This document shows positions 33,123-42,875 of a stretch of DNA of 64,000 nucleotides, one piece after another (position 1 is the stretch's first letter; each line of letters begins with the position of its first letter). The notes below the pieces were generated by a model. It saw nothing but the letters and a program-made list of their open reading frames with translations. It ran no database searches and had not been told where the DNA came from. The stretch lies in NCBI GenBank assembly GCA_031411495.1, contig JANOBD010000168.1, positions 1 to 64,000 of the forward strand, in the 5' to 3' direction. The position numbers and the translations under genes were made by a program. The stretch is from JANOBD01 sp031411495. GTDB lineage: Bacteria > Planctomycetota > Phycisphaerae > Tepidisphaerales > Tepidisphaeraceae.

Positions 33123-35054
33123 ATGCTCGACCTCGATCAAGCCCGCGAACTCCTCAGCAAAACCTTCGGCTTCGCCGATTTTCGCGACGGGCAGGACCAG
33201 ATCATCTCGCGGCTTCTCGACGGCAAAAGCGCGCTCGCCATCTTTCCCACCGGTGGCGGAAAATCGCTCTGTTATCAGCTTCCCGCGCTGATGCTCGATG
33301 GCATCACGCTGGTCGTGTCGCCGCTGATCGCGCTGATGAAGGATCAGATCGACTTCCTCGTTTCCAAGGGCGTCGCGGCAGCTCGGCTGGATTCGAGCCT
33401 CGACGGCAACACCGTCCGCCAGATCTTTACCGACCTGCGCGCCGGCAAGCTCAAGCTCCTTTACATCGCGCCCGAGCGGCTCGGCAACGAGCGGTTTCTC
33501 GCCTCTATCGGCAAGCAGACCATCGCGCTGCTCGCGGTCGATGAAGCCCACTGCATCAGCGAATGGGGGCACAACTTTCGCCCGGACTATCTCAAGCTCG
33601 CCCGCATCGCCAAGTCGCTGAATGTGCAGCGCGTCCTCGCGCTCACCGCGACGGCCACGCCGACAGTTGCCGGGCAGATCGCGGCGGCGTTCGGCATTCG
33701 TGCGGATGATGTGATCGCCGCGCCGTTTCATCGGCCGAATCTCTCGCTGCGGGTCACGCCCACGACGAATGAAGATCGCGACGGTCTGCTGCTCGAACGC
33801 ATCCGCGCGCGGCGCGGGCCGAGCATCGTCTACGTCACCCTGCAGAAAACCGCGGAGCGGGTCGCCGATTTTCTCGCCGGTCACAACCTTCCGGCCGAGC
33901 CGTATCATGCCGGCCTGAAGCCCGAAGAGCGCGAGGCGATTCAGAATCGTTTCATGGCGAGCGATGAGGCGATCGTCGTCGCGACGATCGCGTTCGGAAT
34001 GGGCATCGACAAGCGGGACATCCGCTACGTCTATCACTACAACCTGCCCAAGAGCCTGGAGAACTACGCGCAGGAAGTCGGCCGGGCGGGACGCGACGGA
34101 AAGAACTCCATCTGCGAGATGCTCGCCTGTGTCGATGACCGTGTCGTGCTGGAGAACTTCACCTACGGCGACACGCCGACGCGGGAGGCGGTCGCCTCTC
34201 TCACCAAAGAGCTGCTCGCCAATCCCGCCGAGTTCGATATCTCCACCTACGATCTCTCCGCGCGTCACGACATCCGCCTGCTCGTCGTCGAGACGCTCAT
34301 CACCTACCTACAGCTCGCGAATTTGATCGAATCGGTCGGCGCGTTTTACAGCGAGTACAAGTTCGTGCCGAAGAAGCCGATCGCACAGATCGTCGCCGGT
34401 TTCGATCCGAGCCGGCAGGCGTTTCTCAAGCAGCTCTTCGCACAGGCGCGGACCGCGAAAGTCTGGTCGAGCATCGATATCGCCGCCGCCGGCGAGGCGC
34501 TCGGCGAGCCGCGGGATCGGCTCGTGGCGGCGATGAATTACCTTTCCGAACAGGACCTGGTCGAACTTGAAGTGACCGGCGTCCGCCAGGCGTTTCGGCG
34601 CACGAAAACGCCGGTGAAGATCGATACGTTGATCGAAGAGCTCGACGCGAAGTTCGCCGACCGCGAAATGCGGGATGTCGAGCGACTCGACGGCGTCCTG
34701 GAGTTCGCAGACGACAACGCGTGCCTCTCCAACCAGCTCAGCGCGTATTTCGGCGAACCGCTGAGCGAGCCGTGCGGCCACTGCAGCGTCTGCCGCGGCG
34801 AACACCGGCCGCTGCTCCCGCCGACGCAGGTGCGCGCGCTCGAAAAGCACGAGGCGGAAATGGTCGATCAACTCGTCGACCTTCGCAGCCCGGCGCTCGC
34901 GACGCCACGACAGATCACCCGCTTCCTGTGCGGGATCTCCTCACCCGCCGTCGCCCGCGCGCGATTGGGCCGACATGAGGCCTTCGGCGCGCTCGCCGAG
35001 GTGCCGTTCGAGGAAGTGATGGCATTTGTCGAGTCGATGCTCGAGCGGCAATGA
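33123..35054 (+). CDS. recQ: ATP-dependent DNA helicase RecQ
   Basis: 3'-5' DNA helicase in recombination and repair. The product is 643 residues from ATG 33123; an upstream TTG at 33093 is possible but unsupported, and the ribosome-binding site is poor either way. Visible motifs are Walker A TGGGKS (near 43), DEAH followed by CISEWGHNFRPDY (near 139), HRPNL (near 205) and QEVGRAGRDGK (near 315). The zinc module has four Cys, ending CGHCSVC near 550. The C-terminus after the zinc/winged-helix region is short, so an HRDC domain is not evident. Confidence 0.96.
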   Translation: MLDLDQARELLSKTFGFADFRDGQDQIISRLLDGKSALAIFPTGGGKSLCYQLPALMLDGITLVVSPLIALMKDQIDFLVSKGVAAARLDSSLDGNTVRQIFTDLRAGKLKLLYIAPERLGNERFLASIGKQTIALLAVDEAHCISEWGHNFRPDYLKLARIAKSLNVQRVLALTATATPTVAGQIAAAFGIRADDVIAAPFHRPNLSLRVTPTTNEDRDGLLLERIRARRGPSIVYVTLQKTAERVADFLAGHNLPAEPYHAGLKPEEREAIQNRFMASDEAIVVATIAFGMGIDKRDIRYVYHYNLPKSLENYAQEVGRAGRDGKNSICEMLACVDDRVVLENFTYGDTPTREAVASLTKELLANPAEFDISTYDLSARHDIRLLVVETLITYLQLANLIESVGAFYSEYKFVPKKPIAQIVAGFDPSRQAFLKQLFAQARTAKVWSSIDIAAAGEALGEPRDRLVAAMNYLSEQDLVELEVTGVRQAFRRTKTPVKIDTLIEELDAKFADREMRDVERLDGVLEFADDNACLSNQLSAYFGEPLSEPCGHCSVCRGEHRPLLPPTQVRALEKHEAEMVDQLVDLRSPALATPRQITRFLCGISSPAVARARLGRHEAFGALAEVPFEEVMAFVESMLERQ

Positions 35055-35113
35055 CGGCGACGCTTTACGCGAGTCCTCGCGAAGTTCGAATCGAAACCGT
35101 ATGCGACGCAGCT

Positions 35114-37825
35114 TCACTCCTCTTCCTCCTCCTTCGCGCCGCCGAACCCGGGCAGCACGTTCGGCGTCGGCGGAAGCTTTGAGTCGGCGCCGCACACGCT
35201 CTTCCAGATGAGCACGTTCAACTGATCTGCCGGTGCCTGGTCGGCCTGCGCGAAGTTCATCGCTTCGGACCGTTCGATCAGTTCATTCATCACGCGCCCC
35301 TCCGGGCTGACGTTGGTCGTGGGATTTTTCTTCGGGTTGCGGTCTTTGATCAATTCGGCAGCGGGGAGGATGGCACTGTACGGCTCGACGTTCGTCGGTG
35401 AACGGTCCCAGTTGAGGATCGGATCCGCTGCCGCGTCGTACTGGCACATCGGCGGCAGGCCGAGCAGCAGTTCCATCGTGCGCATGCAGCTCACCGTGTT
35501 GTGAAACGTGTGGTCGACGCTCGCGCGCTTGATCCACGGACTGATGACATAACAGGTCGACCGATGGGCATCGACATGGTCGGGCCCGTTCTGGGCATCA
35601 TCCTCGATGATGAAGATGGCCGTGTCTTTCCAGATCGGCGAGTGGCTGATCGCCTCGACGAGTTGGCCGACGGCGTAGTCGTTGTCGGCCACCATCGATT
35701 TCGGCGAAGCGATGCCGGCGTTGACGCCTTCGGTGTGGTCGACCGGAAAACGCACGAACATCATCTGCGGAACAGCGCCGCCGGTTGGGTCCTTCGCCAG
35801 CATCATCTGGAACTCGGTGTTCCACTCTTCGAATCGGCTTCGCGCCTCGTGTTTGCCGTACGTATTCCGCTTGCGAAGGAACGTTTCATCGCCGGTCTGC
35901 TCGTAATACCGCTGTGGTGCGTCGCTGTCGGCATAGCTGAGGTCAAAGCGGCGAAAGTCGATGTCGGTGACGCCGGCGAGGTCGTGTCCCGGCGGCTGGA
36001 GCCCTCGAACGCTCGGGTAGTTGTCCGGCGTGATGTCCACGCCGTCCTCCCGCGCGCTCGATCCGACGAACACGCCGTAGTTGCGGAACGAGACGCCGTG
36101 TTTGATGCATATGTCCCACAGGTGTCCGCCGGGCGAGGCGGCGACATCGGGGATCGGCGCGGCGCCATTCTTGAGCTGGGGATGTCCGGAAAGCGCTTCG
36201 CCGTCCGGTCCCTTCGCGGGGAATCCGCCGGTGGGATAGCCGTGGTTCACGCCTTCGTAATCGAACGTGCGACCGCGATTGCTGTATTCATACGGAACGT
36301 TCCTGATGACGTATTCGTTGGCCATTGCCTGAGTCGACCAGACCCAGCCATCGCCGGAGACTTCGCCGCTGTCGTAGAAATTGTCGAGCAGCACGAATCG
36401 CTCGGCGAGCGCGTGCTGGTTGGGCGTGATCTCGCGACCGAACAGACAGCGGCTCGGGTCGCCGTTGCCTTGCGGCAAGTCGCCGAGCACCTGGTCGTAG
36501 GTACGGTTCTCCTTGATGATGTAAACCACGTGCTTGATCCCGACCTGCGCGAGCGGGTTCTTCTGAACCAGGTGCGCCGGCGTGAGGCGGGCGAGTTCGA
36601 GCACGGATCGCGTCGGTTCATCCAGATCGTCCGGCAGGTCGATCCGCTGAACATTCCCTTCGAGCAGGTTCAGCGGCGACTGCTGTCGGACGCGCGGATT
36701 CGGATACTGATTTCGAGACCCCTTCGCGTTCACGACCAGCAGATGTTCATCCCGGGCGAGGACGGCGGTCGGGTACCAGCCCGTGGGCAGGTATCCCTCG
36801 ACTTCGTTCTCTTGCAGATCGATAACCGCAACCGCGTTCATGTCGCCCAGCGCTGCGTAGAGCGTCTTTTCATCCGGAGAGAGCGCCAGACCGACCGGCG
36901 ACGCGCCGGCCAGGTCTTTCGCCGCCGGCGGACGCAGCAGGATCGTCCGCTTCACCGTGTTGCTCGCCACATCGACGATCGAGACCGTGTCGCTGTCGGC
37001 GTTCGCCACGTAGAGGGTGGTCTGCTTGCGATTCAGCAGGAGCGCGCCCGGATGCGCGCCGGTGGAGATGCTCGTCATCAGCTTGAGATGTGCCGCATCG
37101 CTCGAATCCAGAACGAACACGCACCCATCCCGCTGGCTGGCGACGAACAGCTTTGAACCGTCCCGCAATATGGCAATCGCCAGCGGGAAGTTCGTCGTGT
37201 CGTAAAACGTTCCTTCGAACTTGTATCGGCCGATCTCGTTACCGGTTTTCGTGTCGTAGGTGATGACTGCGCCCGGCGCGCCCACGACGCTCTCGACGGC
37301 AAGCGGGTCGTTGCTGGTGGCGAAGAGGTAGCCGCGCGCGTCGCACGCGAGGCCCGCAGGAAAGTCGCCACGCCCGGTGTGGATCGTGTCCTTCTGTTCC
37401 AGGGTCCCGTCCGCACCGAGCGAAAGCACGGCGATCGCATCAAATCCGCCCTGCGCGGCGTAGAGCGTGCCATCCGGCCCGAAGGCGAGCCCGTAGTAGA
37501 GCCCGTTCGTTCTGGCGTTCGGCGATTTGTCGAATGGGATGCGCGATGCGAGCTGGCCGTCGGCAATTCGGATCGAGCAGAGCGACTGGCGGAAACCCAT
37601 GTCGGTGCTGATGGCGTAGTTGCCATCCGGCGAGGCGATCAGGTTCATCGGCAGGCTACCGACGTCCGTGATGGCCGCGCCCGGCCGGGTGGTGGCGATC
37701 GATCGCCCGGTCGGGATCCGCTCTCCATCAACGCTTCGGTGCCGGTGAGGATCGGCCACGGTTGTGTTGCACCCCATGATAAGCACGGAACAGAAAAGTC
37801 CGGGAAGCGCGGCGGAAAATCGCAT
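35114..37825 (-). CDS. YVTN beta-propeller / phosphoesterase bifunctional lipoprotein
   Basis: A 903-residue lipoprotein (LIMGC, Cys19) combining two known modules. Residues about 45-390 are a seven-bladed YVTN-type propeller (VANADSDTVSIVDVASNTVK, TTLYVANADS). Residues about 420-800 are a phosphoesterase of the AcpA/phospholipase-C family (KENRTYDQVLGDL near 430, HVDAHRSTCYVISPWIKR near 740). The acidic tail EEEEE closes it. Family members hydrolyse phosphate esters outside the cell; the substrate is unknown. The ATG at 37823-37825 is preceded by no clear ribosome-binding site. It is divergent from the sugar-binding protein gene. Confidence 0.88.
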   Translation of the reverse strand: MRFSAALPGLFCSVLIMGCNTTVADPHRHRSVDGERIPTGRSIATTRPGAAITDVGSLPMNLIASPDGNYAISTDMGFRQSLCSIRIADGQLASRIPFDKSPNARTNGLYYGLAFGPDGTLYAAQGGFDAIAVLSLGADGTLEQKDTIHTGRGDFPAGLACDARGYLFATSNDPLAVESVVGAPGAVITYDTKTGNEIGRYKFEGTFYDTTNFPLAIAILRDGSKLFVASQRDGCVFVLDSSDAAHLKLMTSISTGAHPGALLLNRKQTTLYVANADSDTVSIVDVASNTVKRTILLRPPAAKDLAGASPVGLALSPDEKTLYAALGDMNAVAVIDLQENEVEGYLPTGWYPTAVLARDEHLLVVNAKGSRNQYPNPRVRQQSPLNLLEGNVQRIDLPDDLDEPTRSVLELARLTPAHLVQKNPLAQVGIKHVVYIIKENRTYDQVLGDLPQGNGDPSRCLFGREITPNQHALAERFVLLDNFYDSGEVSGDGWVWSTQAMANEYVIRNVPYEYSNRGRTFDYEGVNHGYPTGGFPAKGPDGEALSGHPQLKNGAAPIPDVAASPGGHLWDICIKHGVSFRNYGVFVGSSAREDGVDITPDNYPSVRGLQPPGHDLAGVTDIDFRRFDLSYADSDAPQRYYEQTGDETFLRKRNTYGKHEARSRFEEWNTEFQMMLAKDPTGGAVPQMMFVRFPVDHTEGVNAGIASPKSMVADNDYAVGQLVEAISHSPIWKDTAIFIIEDDAQNGPDHVDAHRSTCYVISPWIKRASVDHTFHNTVSCMRTMELLLGLPPMCQYDAAADPILNWDRSPTNVEPYSAILPAAELIKDRNPKKNPTTNVSPEGRVMNELIERSEAMNFAQADQAPADQLNVLIWKSVCGADSKLPPTPNVLPGFGGAKEEEEE

Positions 37826-37996
37826 CGTGTCAGTATGCGCGATTCACCGTTGGAGTCGATGAAATCGGGCGAATTCTCAACAGGCAGCGCAGAAAGTTTC
37901 GGTAAAAACGCGTGTCACACCACGCCCGCCAAAGTTCTGTTAGACTCGCCTGCCGGCGGAGGGGAATGCACATCTCAACAAAAGCGGAGGCCACCT

Positions 37997-39082
37997 ATGT
38001 CCGACCGTACCGGCGCGTCAGCGCGTCCCAATCGAATGCCGTTTATCGCAGCCGTCGCCATCATCGTGGCGCTGGGCGCCGTCATCTACTTCGGCATGGC
38101 GTCGCAGCCCAGCGTCAAGCGCGTGAAGCTGGCGCTCGTGACCTGGAACCAGGACCCGTTCTGGGATCCGGTCGTCCAGGGCGCGCTCGACGCCGGCAAA
38201 GAGTTCGACGCCGACGTTGAGATCGTGAAGGCCAAGCCCGAGCTCGAGGATCAGAACCAGAGAATCCGCGAGCTGATCGGCAAGGGTGTCGAGGGCATCG
38301 GCGTGAGCCTCAACGACCCGACGGCCCAGGAAGGGCTGCTCAAGGAAGTCGCCGCAAAGTGCGCCGTCGTCACGATGGACGTCGATGCGCCCAACTCGGC
38401 ACGCCGCGTGTTCGTGGGAATCGACAACTACAGTGCCGGCCACTTCGCCGCGGATGAGATGCGCGAAGCATTGCCCGAGGGCGGCGCGATCATCATCACC
38501 GTCGGCAGCATCGACATGCTCCACGGCCGCGAGCGCCGGCAGGGGGTGATCGACGGGCTCATCGATCGTCACTACCTCATGGAACACAGCTTCGATCCGC
38601 TCGACGCGACCCTGAAGGGATCGAACTACTCCGTCGCCACGACGATCATCGATCACGGCGACACCGCCAAGAGCACCCAGCTGCTCGCCGAGGCCCTCAA
38701 GACCCATCCGGAGGTTAAAGGCGTCGTCGCGCTCTTCAGCTACAGCGCGGGGGCTGCGCTGGATGCGATCAAGCAGGCTGGAAAGCAGGGGCAGATCAAG
38801 GTCGTCGGCTTCGACGAATCGGAGGCGACGCAGGCGGGAATCGAAGATGGCAGCATCTCGGCATCCATTCTCCAGGACACCTACCGGATGGGCAACGAGA
38901 CGATCCGCCTGCTCGCCGATGAGGTCCGATCCAGCGACAAGAAGAGCCAGGCCGTCCCGGCCGGCCCGCGCAAAGTGATCGTCGAGATCAACATCCTGAA
39001 GAAGGACAACCTGCAGCAACTCCGCGACAGCAAGAGCGTCCACACGCCGGTCGGCAAGCCGACGACGCAGCCGCTGAGTTGA
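37997..39082 (+). CDS. RbsB-like sugar-binding protein, N-terminal membrane anchor
   Basis: A 361-residue periplasmic-binding protein of the ribose/galactose type (sugar ABC or chemotaxis receptor family). The ATG at 37997 follows GGAGG by 7 bases. An N-terminal membrane helix (about 15-36, AAVAIIVALGAVIYFGMA) without a lipobox suggests an uncleaved anchor. The binding domain includes VTWNQDPFWDPVVQGALDA, DVDAPNSARRVFVGIDN and VVGFDESEATQAGIEDG. No ABC permease or ATPase gene lies beside it, so it is an orphan here; transport versus sensing is undecided. Confidence 0.87.
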   Translation: MSDRTGASARPNRMPFIAAVAIIVALGAVIYFGMASQPSVKRVKLALVTWNQDPFWDPVVQGALDAGKEFDADVEIVKAKPELEDQNQRIRELIGKGVEGIGVSLNDPTAQEGLLKEVAAKCAVVTMDVDAPNSARRVFVGIDNYSAGHFAADEMREALPEGGAIIITVGSIDMLHGRERRQGVIDGLIDRHYLMEHSFDPLDATLKGSNYSVATTIIDHGDTAKSTQLLAEALKTHPEVKGVVALFSYSAGAALDAIKQAGKQGQIKVVGFDESEATQAGIEDGSISASILQDTYRMGNETIRLLADEVRSSDKKSQAVPAGPRKVIVEINILKKDNLQQLRDSKSVHTPVGKPTTQPLS

Positions 39083-39158
39083 AGAAGCTCGCTGAGCGGC
39101 TTGAGCGCCGATTCGGACAATCGTCGTTGAGGTGTTCGACCAGACGACTTGCGGACCC

Positions 39159-39704
39159 TCAGTGCGGCCCGTCCGCCAGCCCGAGGTCGGCCGTCGTGAA
39201 CAGCGCTGCCATGTCCAGGCCGGCGTCTTCGATGTTCTTGCGCGCGCCTTCGAGCCGGTCGATACACGCGACGATCTTGACGACCTTCACGTCGAGCGAC
39301 TGCAGCGCCTTGGCGGCTTCGAGCACCTGGCCGCCGGTGGTGAGGATGTCTTCGACGAGGAGAACCTTCTCGCCCTTGTTGAGGATGCCTTCCACCTGCT
39401 TGGCGGTGCCGTAATCTTTCTTGGCGTTGCGGACAATGACGAACGGCTTCTTGGCCGCCATCGCACAAGCGGCCGCCAGCGGGACGCCGCCAAGCTCAGC
39501 ACCGGCGATGCGGTCGATGTCCGGCGTCACGTGCTGCGCGAGCAGCTTGCCGAGTGCTTCGAGCGCTTCGTGATCGGTCGTGAAGCGGTACTTGTCGATG
39601 TAGTAGGTGCTCTTGCGTCCGGAGCGGAGCGTGAAGTCGCCAAAGAGGACGGCGAGGGACTTGATGCGGTCGATGAGTTGTTCGCGTGTCATGACCCGGG
39701 CCAT
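39159..39704 (-). CDS. pyrE: Orotate phosphoribosyltransferase
   Basis: Transfers phosphoribose from PRPP to orotate in pyrimidine synthesis. The product is about 181 residues from the ATG at 39702-39704 (MARVMTREQL); a second ATG four codons later is possible. It has FTLRSGRKSTYYIDKYRF (near 24-41), the flexible catalytic loop NAKKDYGTAKQVEG (near 93), and the PRPP-binding motif VLLVEDILTTGG (near 115). Upstream it faces the divergent thiamine-binding-like gene across a region containing a long inverted repeat; downstream it converges on the sugar-binding protein gene. Confidence 0.95.
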   Translation of the reverse strand: MARVMTREQLIDRIKSLAVLFGDFTLRSGRKSTYYIDKYRFTTDHEALEALGKLLAQHVTPDIDRIAGAELGGVPLAAACAMAAKKPFVIVRNAKKDYGTAKQVEGILNKGEKVLLVEDILTTGGQVLEAAKALQSLDVKVVKIVACIDRLEGARKNIEDAGLDMAALFTTADLGLADGPH

Positions 39705-39736
39705 CGTGCAAAGATCAGAATCCAATGCAAGTCTGA

Positions 39737-39903
39737 CCGCGGATGGACGCAGATGAACGCGGATGTTTAGGAGCCGTTTTGCAGGCATCCTGCTCGCCCT
39801 TGACGGGCCTGTCCTCTATGTGCCGTAGAAACGCTCGAAGGATCCAAGAAGTGGCACAAAACACTTGTCGTTTGCATCGGCGTCCATCCGCGTCCATCCG
39901 CGG
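39737..39903. repeat. Inverted repeat of the CGCGGATGGACGC family
   Basis: Arms 39737-39765 and 39875-39903 agree as reverse complements at 26 of 29 positions and consist of tandem CCGCGGATGGACGC-type units. They bracket about 110 bases between the divergent pyrE and thiamine-binding-like genes, so the element lies within their promoter region. Confidence 0.8.
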
Positions 39904-39916
39904 CTAAGATCATCCC

Positions 39917-40222
39917 ATGCTCCTCGCAGAACTCAGCATCTGGCCCATGGACAAAGGCGTCAGCGTCGGCAAGTACGTCGCCCGCGCGCTCGACGTGATC
40001 GACAAGAGCGGCCTGGCGTACAAGGTCGGCCCGCTCGGGACGTGTATTGAAGGCGAATACGACGACGTGATGCGCGTCGTCAAACAATGCCACGAGGTGC
40101 TCTGGGCCGACTCGGATCGCGTGATGTGCAATCTCAAGATGGACTGGCGAAAGGATGCCGTCGGCCGGATCGAGGGGAAGGTGGCGAGCGTGGAGAGGTC
40201 GCTGGGGAGGAAGCTGAAGTGA
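39917..40222 (+). CDS. MTH1187/YkoF-like thiamine-binding protein (UPF0045)
   Basis: A 101-residue protein of the small MTH1187/YqgV family, whose members bind thiamine-related ligands. It shows the family pattern ELSIWPMD near the start, VSVGKYVARALDVI, and GPLGTCIEGEYDDVM in the middle. No thiamine-synthesis gene or TPP riboswitch lies nearby, so the ligand is assumed from the family. The ATG at 39917 is close behind the right arm of the inverted repeat. Confidence 0.85.
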   Translation: MLLAELSIWPMDKGVSVGKYVARALDVIDKSGLAYKVGPLGTCIEGEYDDVMRVVKQCHEVLWADSDRVMCNLKMDWRKDAVGRIEGKVASVERSLGRKLK

Positions 40223-40234
40223 TCTGGCTCCCGC

Positions 40235-40615
40235 TTATCTGAGGCTTGCAAAACACGCACCTTCGATGAGCAGCGCGACGCCCTGGCCGATCCAGATGCC
40301 GAGAGCGATGGCGCGGCGATGCGGGTTTCGATACAAGCGAAGCGCCAGCCAATTCATCGCGATGAGCGAGGCAACGCCCACGCCGATCGCGATGCCTGCC
40401 ATGATGTCGGCTTGCCGCACGTCGGCTGGCGAGGTTTGACTCCCATTGTAACTTCGCGTGAAAATCGCGAAGCATGTGACTGCGATTGCTGCGACGATGA
40501 ATGCCGATGTAGCAAACGCATAGCCGACGACCACCTCGGGCTGCGAAACACGCAATTCATCGATCGGTTTCCGATACTCGAGCTTCGGCGGGTCCTCTCG
40601 TTCCGGCTCGCTCAT
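40235..40615 (-). CDS. Small membrane protein 3 of the lgt operon
   Basis: A 126-residue protein with a polar N-terminus bearing DPPKLEYRKP (8-17) and about three hydrophobic segments (about 31-53, 70-92, 101-125). The ATG at 40613-40615 overlaps the stop of the radical SAM gene (ATGA), indicating translational coupling. The PPxxxYxxP start motif and a hydrophobic C-terminal segment after an Arg-rich turn are shared with the two small membrane proteins at 42167 and 42549. Function unknown. Confidence 0.8.
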   Translation of the reverse strand: MSEPEREDPPKLEYRKPIDELRVSQPEVVVGYAFATSAFIVAAIAVTCFAIFTRSYNGSQTSPADVRQADIMAGIAIGVGVASLIAMNWLALRLYRNPHRRAIALGIWIGQGVALLIEGACFASLR

Positions 40616-42054
40616 CGCGCCACCTCCGCGCCTTTCACGCGCAGCGCAACACCGCCGCCTGCGCCTTCGCGCAGAGAGGTCAGCAGCGCCTCCTTCCCCT
40701 CCCGATAAAACAAATTGTAGTTGTCGAACGGGATGATCCGCCCGTCCGGATGGGCGATGTGGACACAGCTCTTCTTCACGCTGCGGATGTCCATGTTCTG
40801 CGCGTCCATGAACTGCATGATGATGACCCGGAACACGTTGTCGTAGCCGATGCTCGGCGGCAGCGGCAGCTCCGGGAGACAACACAGAAGATGCCCGAGG
40901 TTCTCGCTGCTGCTCGCGGGGCTGGCGGCCGTGCTGAAGAGCTTGATCATCAGGTCGCGCATCTTCGGGTGTTGCTCGTAGACGATCGTGTTTCCCTCGC
41001 CGTGCAGCAGGACTTTCGGATCGACCAGGCCCGTGAGCGGGATGACCTGCCCGCCGAGCTTGAGCGCGTACGCCATCGCGAGGCAATCGGGATGGCACGG
41101 CACCGGCACGACATCGTTCGGCTTGAACAACGGCGACTGTGCGAGGATCTGTTGCCGCACTTCGCCGAGCGTCAATCGATCCCGCGCAGCATCAAACCGC
41201 TCGACCCGCCCCGCGTTCTGGATCGGCTGGAACGTCACGCCGCGGACGCACTTCTGCTTGAGCGCGAAGTCGATGATCGTGCCGATCTCGTCGTCGTTTA
41301 CGCCCTTCTTGAGCACGCAGACGAGCGTAGTGGAGAGATTGAGTTCGTTGAGCCGCTCGATCGCCTTGGCGCGGATCTCGGTCAGGTCTTCGCCGCGTAA
41401 ATCGATCAGTGCGGACGGTTTCAGTGAGTCAAACTGGAGATAGACCTCGAACTTCGGCAAGTACGTTGCGAGGCGTTTGGCGAACTCTGCATCGCGAGCG
41501 ATCTTCACGCCGTTCGTGTTGAGCATCAGGTGCTTGATCGGCCGGCGCTTGCAGGCATCCAGCACGTCGAAGAACTGCGGGTGGATTGTCGGCTCGCCGC
41601 CGGAGATCTGCACGACGTCCGGCTCGCCTTCATTCCTCACGAGCGCATCGAGCATGAACTCGATCTGCGCCATCGACCGATGCTGGGTCGCGCGGTGCGT
41701 GCCGGATTCGGCATAGCAGACCGGGCAATTCAGGTTGCACGCGTCGGTGATCTCAAGCAGCGTGAGGCACGAATGCTGCTCATGATCAGGGCACAGGCCG
41801 CAATCGTACGGGCAGCCGTACTGCATCGGCGTGTTGAACTTCAGCGGCATCTGGCTCGGCTTGATCGTCTGGCGCGACAGCTTGTAGTACTCGGCGTCGG
41901 TGCTGATGAGCACCTTTTCAAGCTTGTGCGTCGGGCACCACTTGTGAAGGTAGACCCGGCCGTCCTGTTCGACGATCTTCGCTTCGACCCGGCGCAGGCA
42001 CGTCGTGCAGAGGCTGTTGGTGAGTTCGAGGAAGAGGTAGGGACGATCGGGCAT
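40612..42054 (-). CDS. Radical SAM enzyme resembling COG1964 / tetraether synthase (Tes) family
   Basis: A 480-residue radical SAM protein. The ATG at 42052-42054 is chosen because the Cys-rich N-terminus starts there; upstream codons are unlike the family. Cys ligands: C16/C19 and C40 with H43 (ribbon-like), C81/C85/C88 and C96, then the [4Fe-4S] motif CNLNCPVC (106-113) for SAM cleavage, followed by SGGEPTIHP and NTNGVK. The GCPYDCGLCP-before-CNLNCPVC layout is that of COG1964, which includes MJ0619, the archaeal enzyme that joins lipid tails. Assignment to lipid crosslinking is inference. The operon position beside lgt and small membrane proteins supports a membrane role. Confidence 0.85.
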   Translation of the reverse strand: MPDRPYLFLELTNSLCTTCLRRVEAKIVEQDGRVYLHKWCPTHKLEKVLISTDAEYYKLSRQTIKPSQMPLKFNTPMQYGCPYDCGLCPDHEQHSCLTLLEITDACNLNCPVCYAESGTHRATQHRSMAQIEFMLDALVRNEGEPDVVQISGGEPTIHPQFFDVLDACKRRPIKHLMLNTNGVKIARDAEFAKRLATYLPKFEVYLQFDSLKPSALIDLRGEDLTEIRAKAIERLNELNLSTTLVCVLKKGVNDDEIGTIIDFALKQKCVRGVTFQPIQNAGRVERFDAARDRLTLGEVRQQILAQSPLFKPNDVVPVPCHPDCLAMAYALKLGGQVIPLTGLVDPKVLLHGEGNTIVYEQHPKMRDLMIKLFSTAASPASSSENLGHLLCCLPELPLPPSIGYDNVFRVIIMQFMDAQNMDIRSVKKSCVHIAHPDGRIIPFDNYNLFYREGKEALLTSLREGAGGGVALRVKGAEVAR

Positions 42055-42166
42055 GGATTCGAGTTTAACGCCAAACGCGCGACGTTCGCGAGTGAGCGTC
42101 TCGACGCTCAACCCGGCAAGGCGGCCGTCGCGGGTCCCGACGAACCGGACCGACGCGCATGCGTCA

Positions 42167-42532
42167 TCAGTGGAAACTGCCCGACGTCGATCCGCCGCAC
42201 AGGATGTAGATCGTCCCGATCGTCGTGCCAACGCACACCAGCGGCACGAGCGCGATCGACATCACGATGCCATGCAGGAATCCGCGCACGGCCGAGCGGT
42301 TGTGAACCAGCATGCCGAGCCCGACCTTGCCGGCGATGATGAGGACGGCGGTGACGATCAGGCCGATCGTGGGGTCGTTCATCAGGCCGGAGAAGAACGC
42401 GCCGCCGGCGATCCAGAAGGCCAGCGAAATGCCGAACCCCGCCGCGATGCCGCCGACGAGTGCCCACCGACTGAATCGGCGCGGGCCGGGCGTGAGGGGA
42501 GATTGATACGGAATCGGCGGCGGGTGGCTCAT
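42167..42532 (-). CDS. Small membrane protein 2 of the lgt operon
   Basis: A 121-residue protein starting MSHPPPIPYQSP, with three predicted membrane helices (about 22-48, 52-75, 86-112) and no known domain. The ATG reads as cat at 42530-42532, 16 bases after the stop of small membrane protein 1. The PPxxxYxxP N-terminus and the C-terminal hydrophobic block after RGFLHG match its neighbour (RGFLLG), so the two are paralogues. Confidence 0.8.
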   Translation of the reverse strand: MSHPPPIPYQSPLTPGPRRFSRWALVGGIAAGFGISLAFWIAGGAFFSGLMNDPTIGLIVTAVLIIAGKVGLGMLVHNRSAVRGFLHGIVMSIALVPLVCVGTTIGTIYILCGGSTSGSFH

Positions 42533-42548
42533 GTCCAGTTGCTCATCG

Positions 42549-42875
42549 TCAATGAATCGTGCCGACGGCGCCGAAACAGCTCAGCACCAGGGCCGGTAAG
42601 CCGAACAGTGTACCGAGTAAAAATCCGCGGTCATCTGCCGCGTTCTCGACGTCGCGGCCGACCCGATAGAGAATCCAAATCGCCCCGCCGAATGAGATCG
42701 CCGCGTTGGCAACAGTCGGCACCGACACGATCGCCAGGAACACGCCCGTGAAGAACAGAACGAGAAACGAAATCGCCATTCCGCAGATCACGCCGTAAAC
42801 GATCGCCGCGAGGCGCCACGGCCGTTCATCCTTCGACGGCGGCGTCTGGTAGTCGAGGGTGGGCGGTTGCGTCAT
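42549..42875 (-). CDS. Small membrane protein 1 of the lgt operon
   Basis: A 108-residue protein starting MTQPPTLDYQTP, with about three membrane helices (about 22-44, 48-70, 85-107). The ATG at 42873-42875 overlaps the stop of the lipoprotein gene by four bases (ATGA). It is paralogous to the next gene. No catalytic residues are evident; it may be a membrane partner of the operon's enzyme. Confidence 0.8.
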   Translation of the reverse strand: MTQPPTLDYQTPPSKDERPWRLAAIVYGVICGMAISFLVLFFTGVFLAIVSVPTVANAAISFGGAIWILYRVGRDVENAADDRGFLLGTLFGLPALVLSCFGAVGTIH

